In this document: positions 1 to 5,807 of the stretch, piece after piece
How positions within the stretch are numbered: the first letter of the stretch is position 1
Layout of the letters: each line of letters begins with the position of its first letter
Assembly (NCBI GenBank): GCA_021162305.1
Contig: JAGGYX010000011.1
Coordinates: 1 to 8,809 of the forward strand
Direction of reading: 5' to 3'
Source: Thermoplasmata archaeon
GTDB taxonomy: Archaea; Thermoplasmatota; E2; UBA202; JdFR-43
DNA: 8,809 bases
Translations under genes and position numbers: made by a program
Notes under the pieces: generated by a model
The model's input: only the letters and a program-made list of their open reading frames with translations
Told to the model about the DNA's origin: nothing
Database searches by the model: none

Positions 1-762
1 GGAATAATTTATACAAGATGCCTTGGTTTATCTGCCATAGAAATAAGATTTGCTCGTGGTTTTATAAGCGAAGAAGAAGCAAAAGAATTAAAAAAGGTAG
101 CAAAAAAAGCTGGCATAGAAATGAATGTTCATGCTCCCTATTATATAAATCTTGCTGGAGATAAAAGAAATGTTGAAATGAGCAGAGAAAAGATAATGAA
201 ATCACTCCGTCTTGCCCATCTGATGGGGGCTCGTATCATGACGACGCATCTCGGCTTCTATGGCAATCTGTCCAAAAAAGAGACGATGAGAAGGATAGTT
301 AAAAATTTAAGGCAGATAAGGAATGAAGCGAAAAAAAATGGAATAGAAACATGGATTGGTGTTGAAACAATGGGTAAAAAAGAAGTTTTTGGGAGCCTTG
401 ATGAAATAATAGAAGTTTGCAAGCGAGTCAGAGGAGTGATTCCAACCATTGATATTGCTCATATTCATGCAAGATGTAATGGCTGCCTCAAAGAGAAGGA
501 AGATTTTCAGCGTGTATTCGATGCTCTATCAGATTTGAATCTCGAACATTATCTAATACATTTAACAGGGGTTAAATATGATAAAAATGGAGAGATATAT
601 CACGTGCCAATCAAAAAAAGCGATTTACCCGTAATAAAATTAATGGAATGCATACTCGAAAATGATTATGATGTAACCATAATATCAGAATCACCAATTG
701 TAGAGCACGACGCTGTATATGCACAAATATTGCTTGATAGAGCAATGGAAATGATGAAATGA
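1..762 (+). CDS. nfo: Endonuclease IV (AP endonuclease, Nfo family), 5' end outside window
   Basis: This is a TIM-barrel apurinic/apyrimidinic endonuclease, which in base excision repair cuts the backbone 5' of abasic sites using a metal cluster. The frame is open from base 1, so the gene starts upstream; 253 codons are visible, and comparison with E. coli Nfo spacing suggests about 25 residues are missing. The diagnostic HAPYYINL motif lies at visible codons 44-51. Eight of the nine E. coli metal ligands can be placed with near-identical spacing: H44, H83 (THLG), E122 (VET), D151 and H154 (DIAH), H187 (IHL), H201 (YHVP) and E230 (SES), matching H69, H109, E145, D179, H182, H216, H231 and E261. 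The position of D229 is Ile199, next to Glu198. The stop overlaps the next gene's start by 4 nt (ATGA), so the two are probably co-transcribed. A sugar-isomerase TIM barrel is the main alternative but fits the motifs less well. Confidence 0.9.
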   Translation, partial: GIIYTRCLGLSAIEIRFARGFISEEEAKELKKVAKKAGIEMNVHAPYYINLAGDKRNVEMSREKIMKSLRLAHLMGARIMTTHLGFYGNLSKKETMRRIVKNLRQIRNEAKKNGIETWIGVETMGKKEVFGSLDEIIEVCKRVRGVIPTIDIAHIHARCNGCLKEKEDFQRVFDALSDLNLEHYLIHLTGVKYDKNGEIYHVPIKKSDLPVIKLMECILENDYDVTIISESPIVEHDAVYAQILLDRAMEMMK

Positions 763-1298
763 AATTTAAAGAATCTGTAGAATATATAGGAAATGAGGTC
801 AAAAAAATCCTCGCTGCCATTGATGAAAATTTAGTGGATAAAGCCATTGAATTGTTTTTCGAAGCAAAAAACATATTTGTTTACGGCGCCGGCAGGAGCG
901 GGCTTGTTGCGAAAGCTTTTGCCATTCGCCTTGTTCATCTTGGTTTTCCAACTTTTGTTATTGGCGAGACCATAACCATACCTGTGAAGAAGAATGACCT
1001 CGTTATTCTTATATCTGGCTCTGGTGAAACGATACCTGTTGCGATGACAGCAGAGATTGCCCGCCGCCTGGGGGCGAAGATAATATCAATTACAGCGAAT
1101 CCAGATAGTCATATTGCCAGATTTGCAGATTTGCCAGTAATATTGAGAGCGAATAAAAAGAAAGCAGATTTGGCTCCTCTCGGCACTCTTTTTGAAGCAT
1201 CGGCATGGATATTTTTGGATGGATTAATAGCGGAGTTGATGGAAAGGAAAGGAGAGAATGAAGAAAGCATGAAAAAAAGGCATGCAACATTGCAATAA
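759..1298 (+). CDS. hxlB: 6-phospho-3-hexuloisomerase (SIS domain)
   Basis: The enzyme interconverts D-arabino-hex-3-ulose 6-phosphate and fructose 6-phosphate. In archaea lacking the oxidative pentose phosphate route it works with hexulose-6-phosphate synthase in the reversed ribulose monophosphate pathway to supply ribulose/ribose 5-phosphate. The 179-residue protein is one SIS domain of the usual length (the M. jannaschii enzyme MJ1247 is about 180). Visible motifs are GAGRSG (43-48), HLGF with H60, the sugar-phosphate loop SGSGET (86-91), PLGTLFE (140-146), whose E146 matches the proposed catalytic Glu, and the C-terminal RHATLQ, like the RHxNL ending of the family. It is a standalone isomerase, not fused to the synthase, and no synthase gene is in view. 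The start overlaps the endonuclease IV stop by 4 nt and has no strong ribosome-binding site, suggesting translational coupling. The end abuts the convergent gene. Confidence 0.93.
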   Translation: MKFKESVEYIGNEVKKILAAIDENLVDKAIELFFEAKNIFVYGAGRSGLVAKAFAIRLVHLGFPTFVIGETITIPVKKNDLVILISGSGETIPVAMTAEIARRLGAKIISITANPDSHIARFADLPVILRANKKKADLAPLGTLFEASAWIFLDGLIAELMERKGENEESMKKRHATLQ

Positions 1299-1832
1299 TT
1301 AGTGAAATATTCCTGTTATGTCAATCTCTTTAAGCTTTTCTTTGGCAAATATAACCCCATCTTTAATTTCGAGATAGCCATCTTTTTCATACTCTTCCAG
1401 TATTTTTCTCGATATCTTCATTTCTTTAACCAGTTCATTTTCAAACTCATCCAAATTAAGCTTTCCCCTCCTTTTTAAGCTTATGATTAGCAAAACAACT
1501 ATTGCCATTGCAATATCCTTAGCAAGCAATTTCTCAGCATCCTCTATCTCTTCCTCTTCTTCCTCGCCAAGCCGCCATCCCAGCATTAGTAGGCCATCGC
1601 AGACCAGCTTTCCAGTCCATGTCAGAGTATAGAAGCCATCCTCCTTTTTTATAAAATGAATCTCTTGCAAAGCTGCTAAAGCTCTGTTAAATGTGGCTGT
1701 GGGAAGCTTTGTTATATCCTGCAATTCCTTCCATCTTATCTTCTCCTTTTCTTTTATACTCATCAAAATTTTTATTGCATTTTCTTTTAGCAAACGCAAT
1801 ATTCTATAAACAACATCTTTTGTTTCATCCAT
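1299..1832 (-). CDS. Winged-helix transcriptional regulator-like protein
   Basis: This 177-residue protein has the look of a two-part winged-helix DNA-binding protein; I do not recognise a named family. Residues about 10-75 form a first winged helix, with helices at ENAIKILMSI and IRWKELQDIT, a recognition-helix-like TATFNRALAALQE, and a wing at KKEDGFYTLTWTG. A run of acidic residues (90-99) links to a second unit (about 104-170) with a hydrophobic helix, LDEFENELVKEM, a helix at SRKILEEYEKDG and the strand pair YLEIKDGVIFA. The hydrophobic stretch at 105-118 is short and reads better as a buried helix than as a membrane span. It lies 41 nt downstream of ftsY, and that gap holds a TATA box at the right distance for leaderless transcription from this ATG, so it can be expressed apart from the ribosomal operon. 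No ligand-binding domain or target is evident. Confidence 0.75.
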   Translation of the reverse strand: MDETKDVVYRILRLLKENAIKILMSIKEKEKIRWKELQDITKLPTATFNRALAALQEIHFIKKEDGFYTLTWTGKLVCDGLLMLGWRLGEEEEEEIEDAEKLLAKDIAMAIVVLLIISLKRRGKLNLDEFENELVKEMKISRKILEEYEKDGYLEIKDGVIFAKEKLKEIDITGIFH

Positions 1833-1852
1833 TGCAAATACAACGCCTTTTG

Positions 1853-1860
1853 TTTATAAA
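1853..1860 (-). promoter_or_regulatory. TATA box for the winged-helix gene
   Basis: TTTATAAA lies in the 41-nt gap after ftsY. Its centre is 24.5 nt before the A of the ATG at 1832, so the predicted transcription start falls on or next to the start codon and the message would be leaderless. No Shine-Dalgarno site precedes this ATG, which agrees with that. Confidence 0.6.
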
Positions 1861-1873
1861 ATTTTGGAAAATC

Positions 1874-2782
1874 TTATTCAAATATTCTTTTCAGCATCCA
1901 TTCCGCTTTAAAAGGAATCTGCTCATCATAGCCCTGCCCAATGCCAATGAAATATAATGGCTTTTTAATTGCATAAGCTATTGAGATGGAAGCCCCTCCT
2001 TTTGCATCTGCATCAACTTTCGTTAAAATAACGCCATCTATTTCAACAGCTTCATTGAATTTCTTTGCCTGTTCTATGGCATCATTGCCAGTTAAAGCAT
2101 CGCCAACAAAAATCGTCAGATGAGGCTTTGCAATTCTCTTTATTTTCTTCATTTCTTCCATTAAATTTATATTTGTCTGCATCCTGCCAGCTGTATCAAT
2201 TAAAACAATATCTTTGTGACGAGCTTTTGCATGCTCTATGGCGTCGTATGCTACAGCTGCAGGGTCAGCTCCAAAATCATGTTTTATGAGCTTCACGCCA
2301 ATTCTATCTGCATGCATTTGAAGTTGTTCTATTGCTCCAGCCCTGAAAGTGTCGCCGGCAGCAATAACGCAGCTATAGCCGCGATTTTTCAAATCATAAG
2401 CAAGCTTTGCTATGGCAGTTGTCTTGCCAGAGCCATTAACGCCTACAAACATGATTACAACCGGCTTGTCAAATTTTTTAATCTCTTCATAAAATTTTCC
2501 CTCACTTTTTTCAAGAATATTCCTTATTGCTTTTTTCAATGCTTCTTCAATTCTTTTTTTCGCTTCTTTTCTCGATGCCCCAATTAACTCATTTTTAACA
2601 ATTTTTTTTATATGCTCGATTGCTTCTAATGCAACATCTGATTCAAGCAAAGCCATTTCCAAATCCCACATGAGCTCATCTATTTTTTTCTCGCTCAATC
2701 CAAATAATTTTTTCTCTTCCTTCTCCTCTTCCTCTGCCTTTTCCTCTACGCCTTTAATCTTCTTTTTCAGGAACTTGAACAT
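1874..2782 (-). CDS. ftsY: Signal recognition particle receptor FtsY
   Basis: FtsY is the SRP receptor GTPase that docks SRP-ribosome-nascent chain complexes at the cytoplasmic membrane. The 302-residue protein has a short charged A domain (about 1-27, Lys- and Glu-rich), a helical N domain (about 28-104) and a complete NG GTPase domain. The motifs are P-loop GVNGSGKTT (114-122), DTFRAGA (144-150), DTAGR (196-200), [10 protein letters not shown] (254-263, the G4 region) and the closing [12 protein letters not shown] (280-291). [15 protein letters not shown] (226-240) is the FtsY/Ffh insertion-box-following region. Length and the short A domain are typical of archaeal FtsY; Ffh is excluded because there is no M domain. 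The start lies inside pfdA with a 29-nt overlap, preceded only by a weak GAGAT, so translation is probably coupled. It is the last gene of the operon, after the prefoldin gene, as in many euryarchaeotes. Confidence 0.97.
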   Translation of the reverse strand: MFKFLKKKIKGVEEKAEEEEKEEKKLFGLSEKKIDELMWDLEMALLESDVALEAIEHIKKIVKNELIGASRKEAKKRIEEALKKAIRNILEKSEGKFYEEIKKFDKPVVIMFVGVNGSGKTTAIAKLAYDLKNRGYSCVIAAGDTFRAGAIEQLQMHADRIGVKLIKHDFGADPAAVAYDAIEHAKARHKDIVLIDTAGRMQTNINLMEEMKKIKRIAKPHLTIFVGDALTGNDAIEQAKKFNEAVEIDGVILTKVDADAKGGASISIAYAIKKPLYFIGIGQGYDEQIPFKAEWMLKRIFE

Positions 2783-3176
2783 TTTTATCTCTTAGCCTTT
2801 TTGAAATTTCATCCATTTTCTGTCTTATTTCTCTTGCAGTTTTTACAAGGCTTTCCTCATTTTTTTTCAATTCCTCTATTTTTTTATTTACAAATTCAAT
2901 AGCTTTTGCAACGCTTTTTTCAACATAGGTTTTGCTTCCTATTCTTGTCAGAACTTTTGATGTATCTTTTATTCTTGAATATAAAAAAACATTTGCTCCT
3001 ATTGGCATCAATGCATCTTTTTCGCCCTCAATCTTTTGCACCTCAATAAGCGTTGTAACAACCTGCTGATATTCATCTATAAGCCTTTCTATAAGTTCAA
3101 CCTGCCCATATATGTCCTCTATCTGCTCCTGATGTCGCTGAAGCATATACAAATCCTTTTGCATTTCCTCGCTCAT
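2754..3176 (-). CDS. pfdA: Prefoldin subunit alpha (GimC alpha)
   Basis: Prefoldin alpha forms, with four beta subunits and a second alpha, the jellyfish-shaped cytosolic co-chaperone that captures unfolded proteins and hands them to the group II chaperonin. The 140-residue protein has the alpha-class layout: an N-terminal coiled-coil helix (about 3-50), a region of two beta hairpins rich in small and hydrophobic residues (about 56-86, including MPIGANVFL and [11 protein letters not shown]), and a C-terminal coiled-coil helix (about 87-130). The two hairpins distinguish alpha from beta subunits, which have one. The charged tail [10 protein letters not shown] ends inside the ftsY gene. The start overlaps the rplX stop by 4 nt (ATGA) and has a GGTGG site (3181-3185) 4 nt upstream. 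The beta subunit gene is not in this window. Confidence 0.95.
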   Translation of the reverse strand: MSEEMQKDLYMLQRHQEQIEDIYGQVELIERLIDEYQQVVTTLIEVQKIEGEKDALMPIGANVFLYSRIKDTSKVLTRIGSKTYVEKSVAKAIEFVNKKIEELKKNEESLVKTAREIRQKMDEISKRLRDKNVQVPEKED

Positions 3177-3397
3177 CTTTCCACCAAGTATTTTATAACG
3201 GGATCCTCTATTTCTTCCTTTCTTACTTCTCTAATTGCTTCCACTTTTATCATTCTCCTCTTCACTCTATGTCTGCTTCCCAGTATTGAGAAAAGTCTTT
3301 CCTTTGCTTCATTTTCATCATTTCCTATAACTTCTTTGCTGAAAGGTTGCCATATTTTTCCCATTAAAAACCTACCTTCTATCCTATATACCTTCAT
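3173..3397 (-). CDS. rplX: Large ribosomal subunit protein LX (L18Ae/L20a)
   Basis: This 74-residue protein is archaeal LX, the short counterpart of eukaryotic eL20 (L18a), a 50S surface protein. The N-terminus MKVYRIEGRF followed by KIWQPFSKEVIGNDENEAKE is characteristic. After it comes the Arg/Lys-rich segment GSRHRVKRRMIKVEAIREV, which fits an RNA-binding strand-loop-strand. The start is well supported: GGGGTGAT (3401-3408) ends 3 nt before the ATG and itself contains the end of eif6, only 4 nt away. The stop overlaps the pfdA start by 4 nt. Position between eif6 and pfdA is the standard euryarchaeal arrangement. Confidence 0.94.
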   Translation of the reverse strand: MKVYRIEGRFLMGKIWQPFSKEVIGNDENEAKERLFSILGSRHRVKRRMIKVEAIREVRKEEIEDPVIKYLVER

Positions 3398-3401
3398 TTT
3401 A

Positions 3402-4067
3402 TCACCCCAAATTTAAAGCCTCTTCTATTCTCCCCAGTTCTATCCCCGTTGTATCTCTACTTGCTATTGCTCCATGCTCGTTGGCTATGATGCCTGCTCC
3501 TACATAAGGCATTCCGTGATTCACGGTGCCTATGTTCACTTCCACGCCAAGCACCTCCTCAATGATTTTTCTCTCCTCTTCTTCTACTTTTGGATGGCAC
3601 AGCATGCCTCTGTTGGTGGCGACGCCCGCCATGCCAACAGTGTTTAAGCCTGCTATTGTTGCCTTCCTTGCCCTGACATCAAGAATCCTTTCAATTTTTT
3701 TTAAGGTTTCGTCTTCTATCATAGGATGAACTATGGCTCCATAATCATTGACTAGGATATTATTTCCAGTTGCATTGAATCTATCTTCTATGACCATGAT
3801 TTCGCCATCAAAATTTTCTTCCAGTTTTTTAAGCTCTTCTTCGCCAATAAAATCTGCAACTATCATGCCATGAGAATTCATTGCAAGCAGAGAGCCTACT
3901 ATTGTGCTTCCTCCAATTGTTGCCTCTACAACTTCAACTTTCAAAATTCTTTTTACTTCTCTTTTCTCTTTTTCATTTAAGAAAGGAGGAACAAATGCAA
4001 TTTTATTGTTAGCACGGCAATAAACACCTATATGCGGATTACTATTGAAATTTATCCTCGATAGCAT
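3402..4067 (-). CDS. eif6: Translation initiation factor 6 (aIF6)
   Basis: aIF6 binds the 50S subunit and prevents premature joining with 30S; the eukaryotic homologue also works in 60S biogenesis. The 221-residue product has the usual length and the five-fold repeated pentein-type unit, seen as recurring blocks such as ATIGGSTIVGSLLAMNSHG (about 49-67), ATGNNILVNDYGAIVHP (about 99-115), ATIAGLNTVGMAGVATNRG (about 135-153) and NIGTVNHGMPYVGAGIIAN (about 178-196), each ending in a short strand and turn. A GGAGG motif (4083-4087) lies 15 nt before the ATG, inside the end of rpl31e; this is long spacing, but no better in-frame start is visible. It sits 7 nt after rpl31e and 4 nt before rplX, which is consistent with co-expression with 50S proteins. 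Confidence 0.96.
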   Translation of the reverse strand: MLSRINFNSNPHIGVYCRANNKIAFVPPFLNEKEKREVKRILKVEVVEATIGGSTIVGSLLAMNSHGMIVADFIGEEELKKLEENFDGEIMVIEDRFNATGNNILVNDYGAIVHPMIEDETLKKIERILDVRARKATIAGLNTVGMAGVATNRGMLCHPKVEEEERKIIEEVLGVEVNIGTVNHGMPYVGAGIIANEHGAIASRDTTGIELGRIEEALNLG

Positions 4068-4074
4068 ATTAGCA

Positions 4075-4665
4075 CTATTTTTCCTCCTTCTCTTCCTTTA
4101 ATTCCTCACCTTCTTCCACTTTTGCCTCCTCTATATTCTCGTTTTCTTTCTCTACTTCCACTTCTTCTTTTATTTCTTCTTCTGGCTGCTTTTCTTTTGT
4201 CTCTTCAGTTAATTCTTCTTTCTTCTCGCCTTCTATCTCCTTCACTTCTTCAACTTCCTCTTTTGTCTCCTCTTCTGTTTCTTTCTTTTCTTCTTTTATT
4301 TCTTCGGGTTGCTCTTCCTTTACTTCCTCTTCAACTTCTTTCACTTCTTCCTTTTCTTCCTTGGTTTCTTCTGGAGGTAATTTTTCTTTCTTCTCTTTTT
4401 CTTTCTCTATTTTGACTTCCGCTTCTGGGGTATATGCCCATATTTCATCCTCAATTTTTACTGCCTTGACTCTTATTTTGCTTGGCACTTTCCTTAAACC
4501 ACGAGCCCATATTGCTTCATTAACGCTTTTATCAATTTTTATTACCTCCGCCTTTGTATGCTTTGCGAGAAATTCTTTTACAAGCCTGACTGCTTTCTTT
4601 GCTCTCTTGGTACGAGGAGCCATTTTTGCACGAAGCAATGGTATTGTATATATTTTCTCTTCCAT
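4075..4665 (-). CDS. rpl31e: Large ribosomal subunit protein L31e with long Glu/Lys tail
   Basis: Residues 1-85 are a normal L31e (eL31), a 50S protein near the exit tunnel: MEEKIYTIPL, the basic APRTKRAKKAVRLVKEFLAK (16-35), AEVIKIDKSVNEAIWARGLR and the end strand IRVKAVKIEDEIWAYTP. The archaeal protein usually stops about here. This one goes on for 111 residues (86-196) made of 55 Glu and 24 Lys by my count, with Val, Thr, Pro and Gln interspersed and no aromatic residue. It is probably a disordered or single-helix acidic tail. The frame is open with a normal stop (TAG) and the downstream gene is correctly spaced, so the tail is not an obvious frameshift product. The start is supported by GAGGTGAT (4669-4676), inside the end of rpl39e. 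The core assignment is secure; the tail's role is unknown. Confidence 0.94.
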   Translation of the reverse strand: MEEKIYTIPLLRAKMAPRTKRAKKAVRLVKEFLAKHTKAEVIKIDKSVNEAIWARGLRKVPSKIRVKAVKIEDEIWAYTPEAEVKIEKEKEKKEKLPPEETKEEKEEVKEVEEEVKEEQPEEIKEEKKETEEETKEEVEEVKEIEGEKKEELTEETKEKQPEEEIKEEVEVEKENENIEEAKVEEGEELKEEKEEK

Positions 4666-4669
4666 ATTA

Positions 4670-4825
4670 TCACCTCTTTAATGAAGTTCTTCTCCAATGT
4701 CTCCTTTTCGGATGCTGCATGAAACGCCTGTTTGTTCTTAAAACTATCCAGGCTGGCACTCTACGATTGCTTTTCATTGCTTTCAGCAGCCTTTTTTTCC
4801 TTGCCACATGTTTATTTCTTGCCAT
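4670..4825 (-). CDS. rpl39e: Large ribosomal subunit protein L39e
   Basis: This 51-codon gene is short enough to be easily missed. L39e (eL39) is a small basic protein lining the lower part of the 50S exit tunnel. The product begins [20 protein letters not shown], continues [15 protein letters not shown], and has the signature [14 protein letters not shown] at its end, which matches the family almost residue for residue; 51 residues is also the usual length. The ATG follows directly on the pdcd5 stop codon with no spacer, and AAGGAGG (4832-4838) is 6 nt upstream, within the last codons of pdcd5. The TGA stop is 4 nt from the rpl31e start. Pairing with L31e is typical of archaea. Confidence 0.96.
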   Translation of the reverse strand: MARNKHVARKKRLLKAMKSNRRVPAWIVLRTNRRFMQHPKRRHWRRTSLKR

Positions 4826-5149
4826 TTAAACCCTCCTTATTTTTATATCTCTTTTTTTTGGCATTAAATGCTTTAACAATATTTTGAATTTTTCATCATC
4901 AAGCTTTTCTCTAATTCTCCCAAGCTGGTATAAATGGATGAGCTGATTCTCAACATGTTCTGCATCTTCTGGCTTTGCCATTCTTATCCGCTCCAACCTC
5001 CCTCTTGCCTCTGATGTGAGAATGTGACGCAACAATGCTTTTTTCTGCGCCGCTACGATTTGCTGCTCCGCCTGCTGGCGCTGCTCTTCTTCGAGCTGTT
5101 GCTGCATTTGCTGGAGCATTCTTCTTTTTATTTCTTCAGCTTCATCCAT
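4826..5149 (-). CDS. PDCD5-family DNA-binding protein (TFAR19-like)
   Basis: This 107-residue protein belongs to the archaeal/eukaryotic PDCD5 family, small helical proteins with reported nucleic acid binding; the archaeal role is poorly defined. An N-terminal helix (about 1-38) is very rich in Gln, Glu and Arg (RRMLQQMQQQLEEEQRQQ). A helical bundle core follows, with LLRHILTSEARGRLERIRMAKPE (about 39-61), the family hallmark, then ENQLIHLYQLGRIREKLDDE and the C-terminal KFKILLKHLMPKKRDIKIRR. The length is normal. The start lies 19 nt after rps19e with a modest AGTGA site. The last codons encode the Shine-Dalgarno of rpl39e and the stop abuts that gene. The S19e-PDCD5-L39e-L31e order is a conserved archaeal cluster, suggesting a ribosome-linked role. 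Confidence 0.93.
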   Translation of the reverse strand: MDEAEEIKRRMLQQMQQQLEEEQRQQAEQQIVAAQKKALLRHILTSEARGRLERIRMAKPEDAEHVENQLIHLYQLGRIREKLDDEKFKILLKHLMPKKRDIKIRRV

Positions 5150-5168
5150 ATTTATTCACTTTTGCTTG

Positions 5169-5603
5169 TTATATAAAACTTCCTATTTCCTTTGCAACCT
5201 CATGAGCTGTGTTATCAACGAGAGATTGTCCTTTTGACGAGATTTTCCTTCCCTTTCCTTCTATTTTCTCAACCAAACCCAGTTCTTCCAATTGTTGCAA
5301 GGCTTTTCTGATGATTGACCCGCTGCCCTTAACATGGCGATATGGCTTTGCCCTTCTGTCTCGCCTTCCACCATATAGGCTACGGAGCCTTGAAACGCCA
5401 ATTGGACCACGCATATAGACACGTCGCAACACACTCGCCACTCTAATATACCACCAGTCTTTATTTTCTGGTGGTCTTTCTTTATGCACACCAGTTTTGA
5501 CCCATGTAGCCCATTCTGGTGGTTCTATTTTGAATTCATTTTGCAGCTTTTCAGCCAACTTTTTAATTAGAGGCTCAGCTGGAACATCATAGGCAGTAGT
5601 CAT
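5169..5603 (-). CDS. rps19e: Small ribosomal subunit protein S19e
   Basis: S19e (eS19) is a 30S head protein. The 144-residue product has the family opening MTTAYDVPAEPLIKKLAEKL, then PPEWATWVKTGVHKERPPE (about 33-51), the signature DWWYIRVASVLRRVYMRGP (about 53-71), GVSRLRSLYGGRRDRRAKP and a winged-helix-like end with KALQQLEELGLVEKIEGKGR. The ATG at 5603 is chosen over an in-frame TTG at 5609: homologues begin at this point, and the TATA box centre is 24.5 nt from the ATG but only 18.5 from the TTG, which would lie upstream of the expected transcript start. It is the first gene of the minus-strand operon that runs to ftsY. Confidence 0.95.
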   Translation of the reverse strand: MTTAYDVPAEPLIKKLAEKLQNEFKIEPPEWATWVKTGVHKERPPENKDWWYIRVASVLRRVYMRGPIGVSRLRSLYGGRRDRRAKPYRHVKGSGSIIRKALQQLEELGLVEKIEGKGRKISSKGQSLVDNTAHEVAKEIGSFI

Positions 5604-5623
5604 CGCCAACCCAATACAAAAGC

Positions 5624-5631
5624 AATATAAA
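5624..5631 (-). promoter_or_regulatory. TATA box of the rps19e-ftsY operon
   Basis: TTTATATT on the minus strand, within a longer TTTTTATATTGC, is centred 24.5 nt before the ATG of rps19e. It predicts a leaderless message for the first gene of the operon. No Shine-Dalgarno site lies between the box and the ATG. Confidence 0.65.
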
Positions 5632-5633
5632 AA

Positions 5634-5790
5634 TGTAATGGGGTGAAAAGTAGTTCCGAATCTAAAATTTTGCCAAGGAATGGGGAATTTATAGAAGAAA
5701 AGTGGGTAGAATTTTTTCGAAATGGAATTTGATTAATTAACGAAAGTTGCCAATGAAAACCTAAAAATTTATACAATAGCAGAATACAAT
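5634..5790. other. Divergent intergenic region between rps19e and the accessory genes
   Basis: This AT-rich spacer separates two outward-facing promoters. I see no RNA gene, no repeat array and no convincing coding sequence. A 29-codon GTG-initiated reading frame at 5643-5732 on the plus strand reads plausibly as protein but has no start signal. A TTAATTAA palindrome at 5733-5740 is unremarkable in DNA of this composition. Confidence 0.5.
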
Positions 5791-5798
5791 ATATAAAT
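5791..5798 (+). promoter_or_regulatory. TATA box of the accessory gene pair
   Basis: ATATAAAT, inside a longer ATATATAAATAA run, is centred 24.5 nt before the ATG at 5819. This is the same geometry as at the other leaderless starts in the window, so transcription should begin at about 5819. That would place the GTG at 5808 outside the message. Confidence 0.6.
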
Positions 5799-5807
5799 AA
5801 AAAAATA

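Noticed and set aside
1..762. Sugar-phosphate isomerase/epimerase TIM barrel, suggested by the adjacent hexuloisomerase
   Set aside because: HAPYYINL and eight metal ligands with Nfo-like spacing favour endonuclease IV.
1475..1520. Transmembrane helix at residues 105-118 of the winged-helix protein
   Set aside because: The hydrophobic run is only about 14 residues, is flanked by charges, and fits the first helix of a second winged-helix unit.
4122..4415. Plus-strand open frame rich in Leu, Ser and Phe opposite the rpl31e tail
   Set aside because: It is the antisense shadow of a Glu/Lys-rich sequence (GAA/GAG/AAG read backwards give TTC/CTC/CTT). It has no promoter or ribosome-binding site, and the minus-strand frame continues a clear L31e core.
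5604..5609. TTG at 5609 as the rps19e start
   Set aside because: It adds only two residues before the conserved MTTAYDVPA opening and lies too close to the TATA box to be within the transcript.
5643..5732. A 29-codon GTG-initiated frame in the divergent spacer that reads like protein (NGEFIEEKWVEFFRNGI)
   Set aside because: Very short, no start signal, and next to the rps19e promoter. It may be a gene fragment, but nothing supports expression.
5733..5740. TTAATTAA palindromes (here, near 8494 and near 8790) as a shared operator
   Set aside because: Such words are expected by chance in DNA this AT-rich, and their positions relative to promoters are not consistent.
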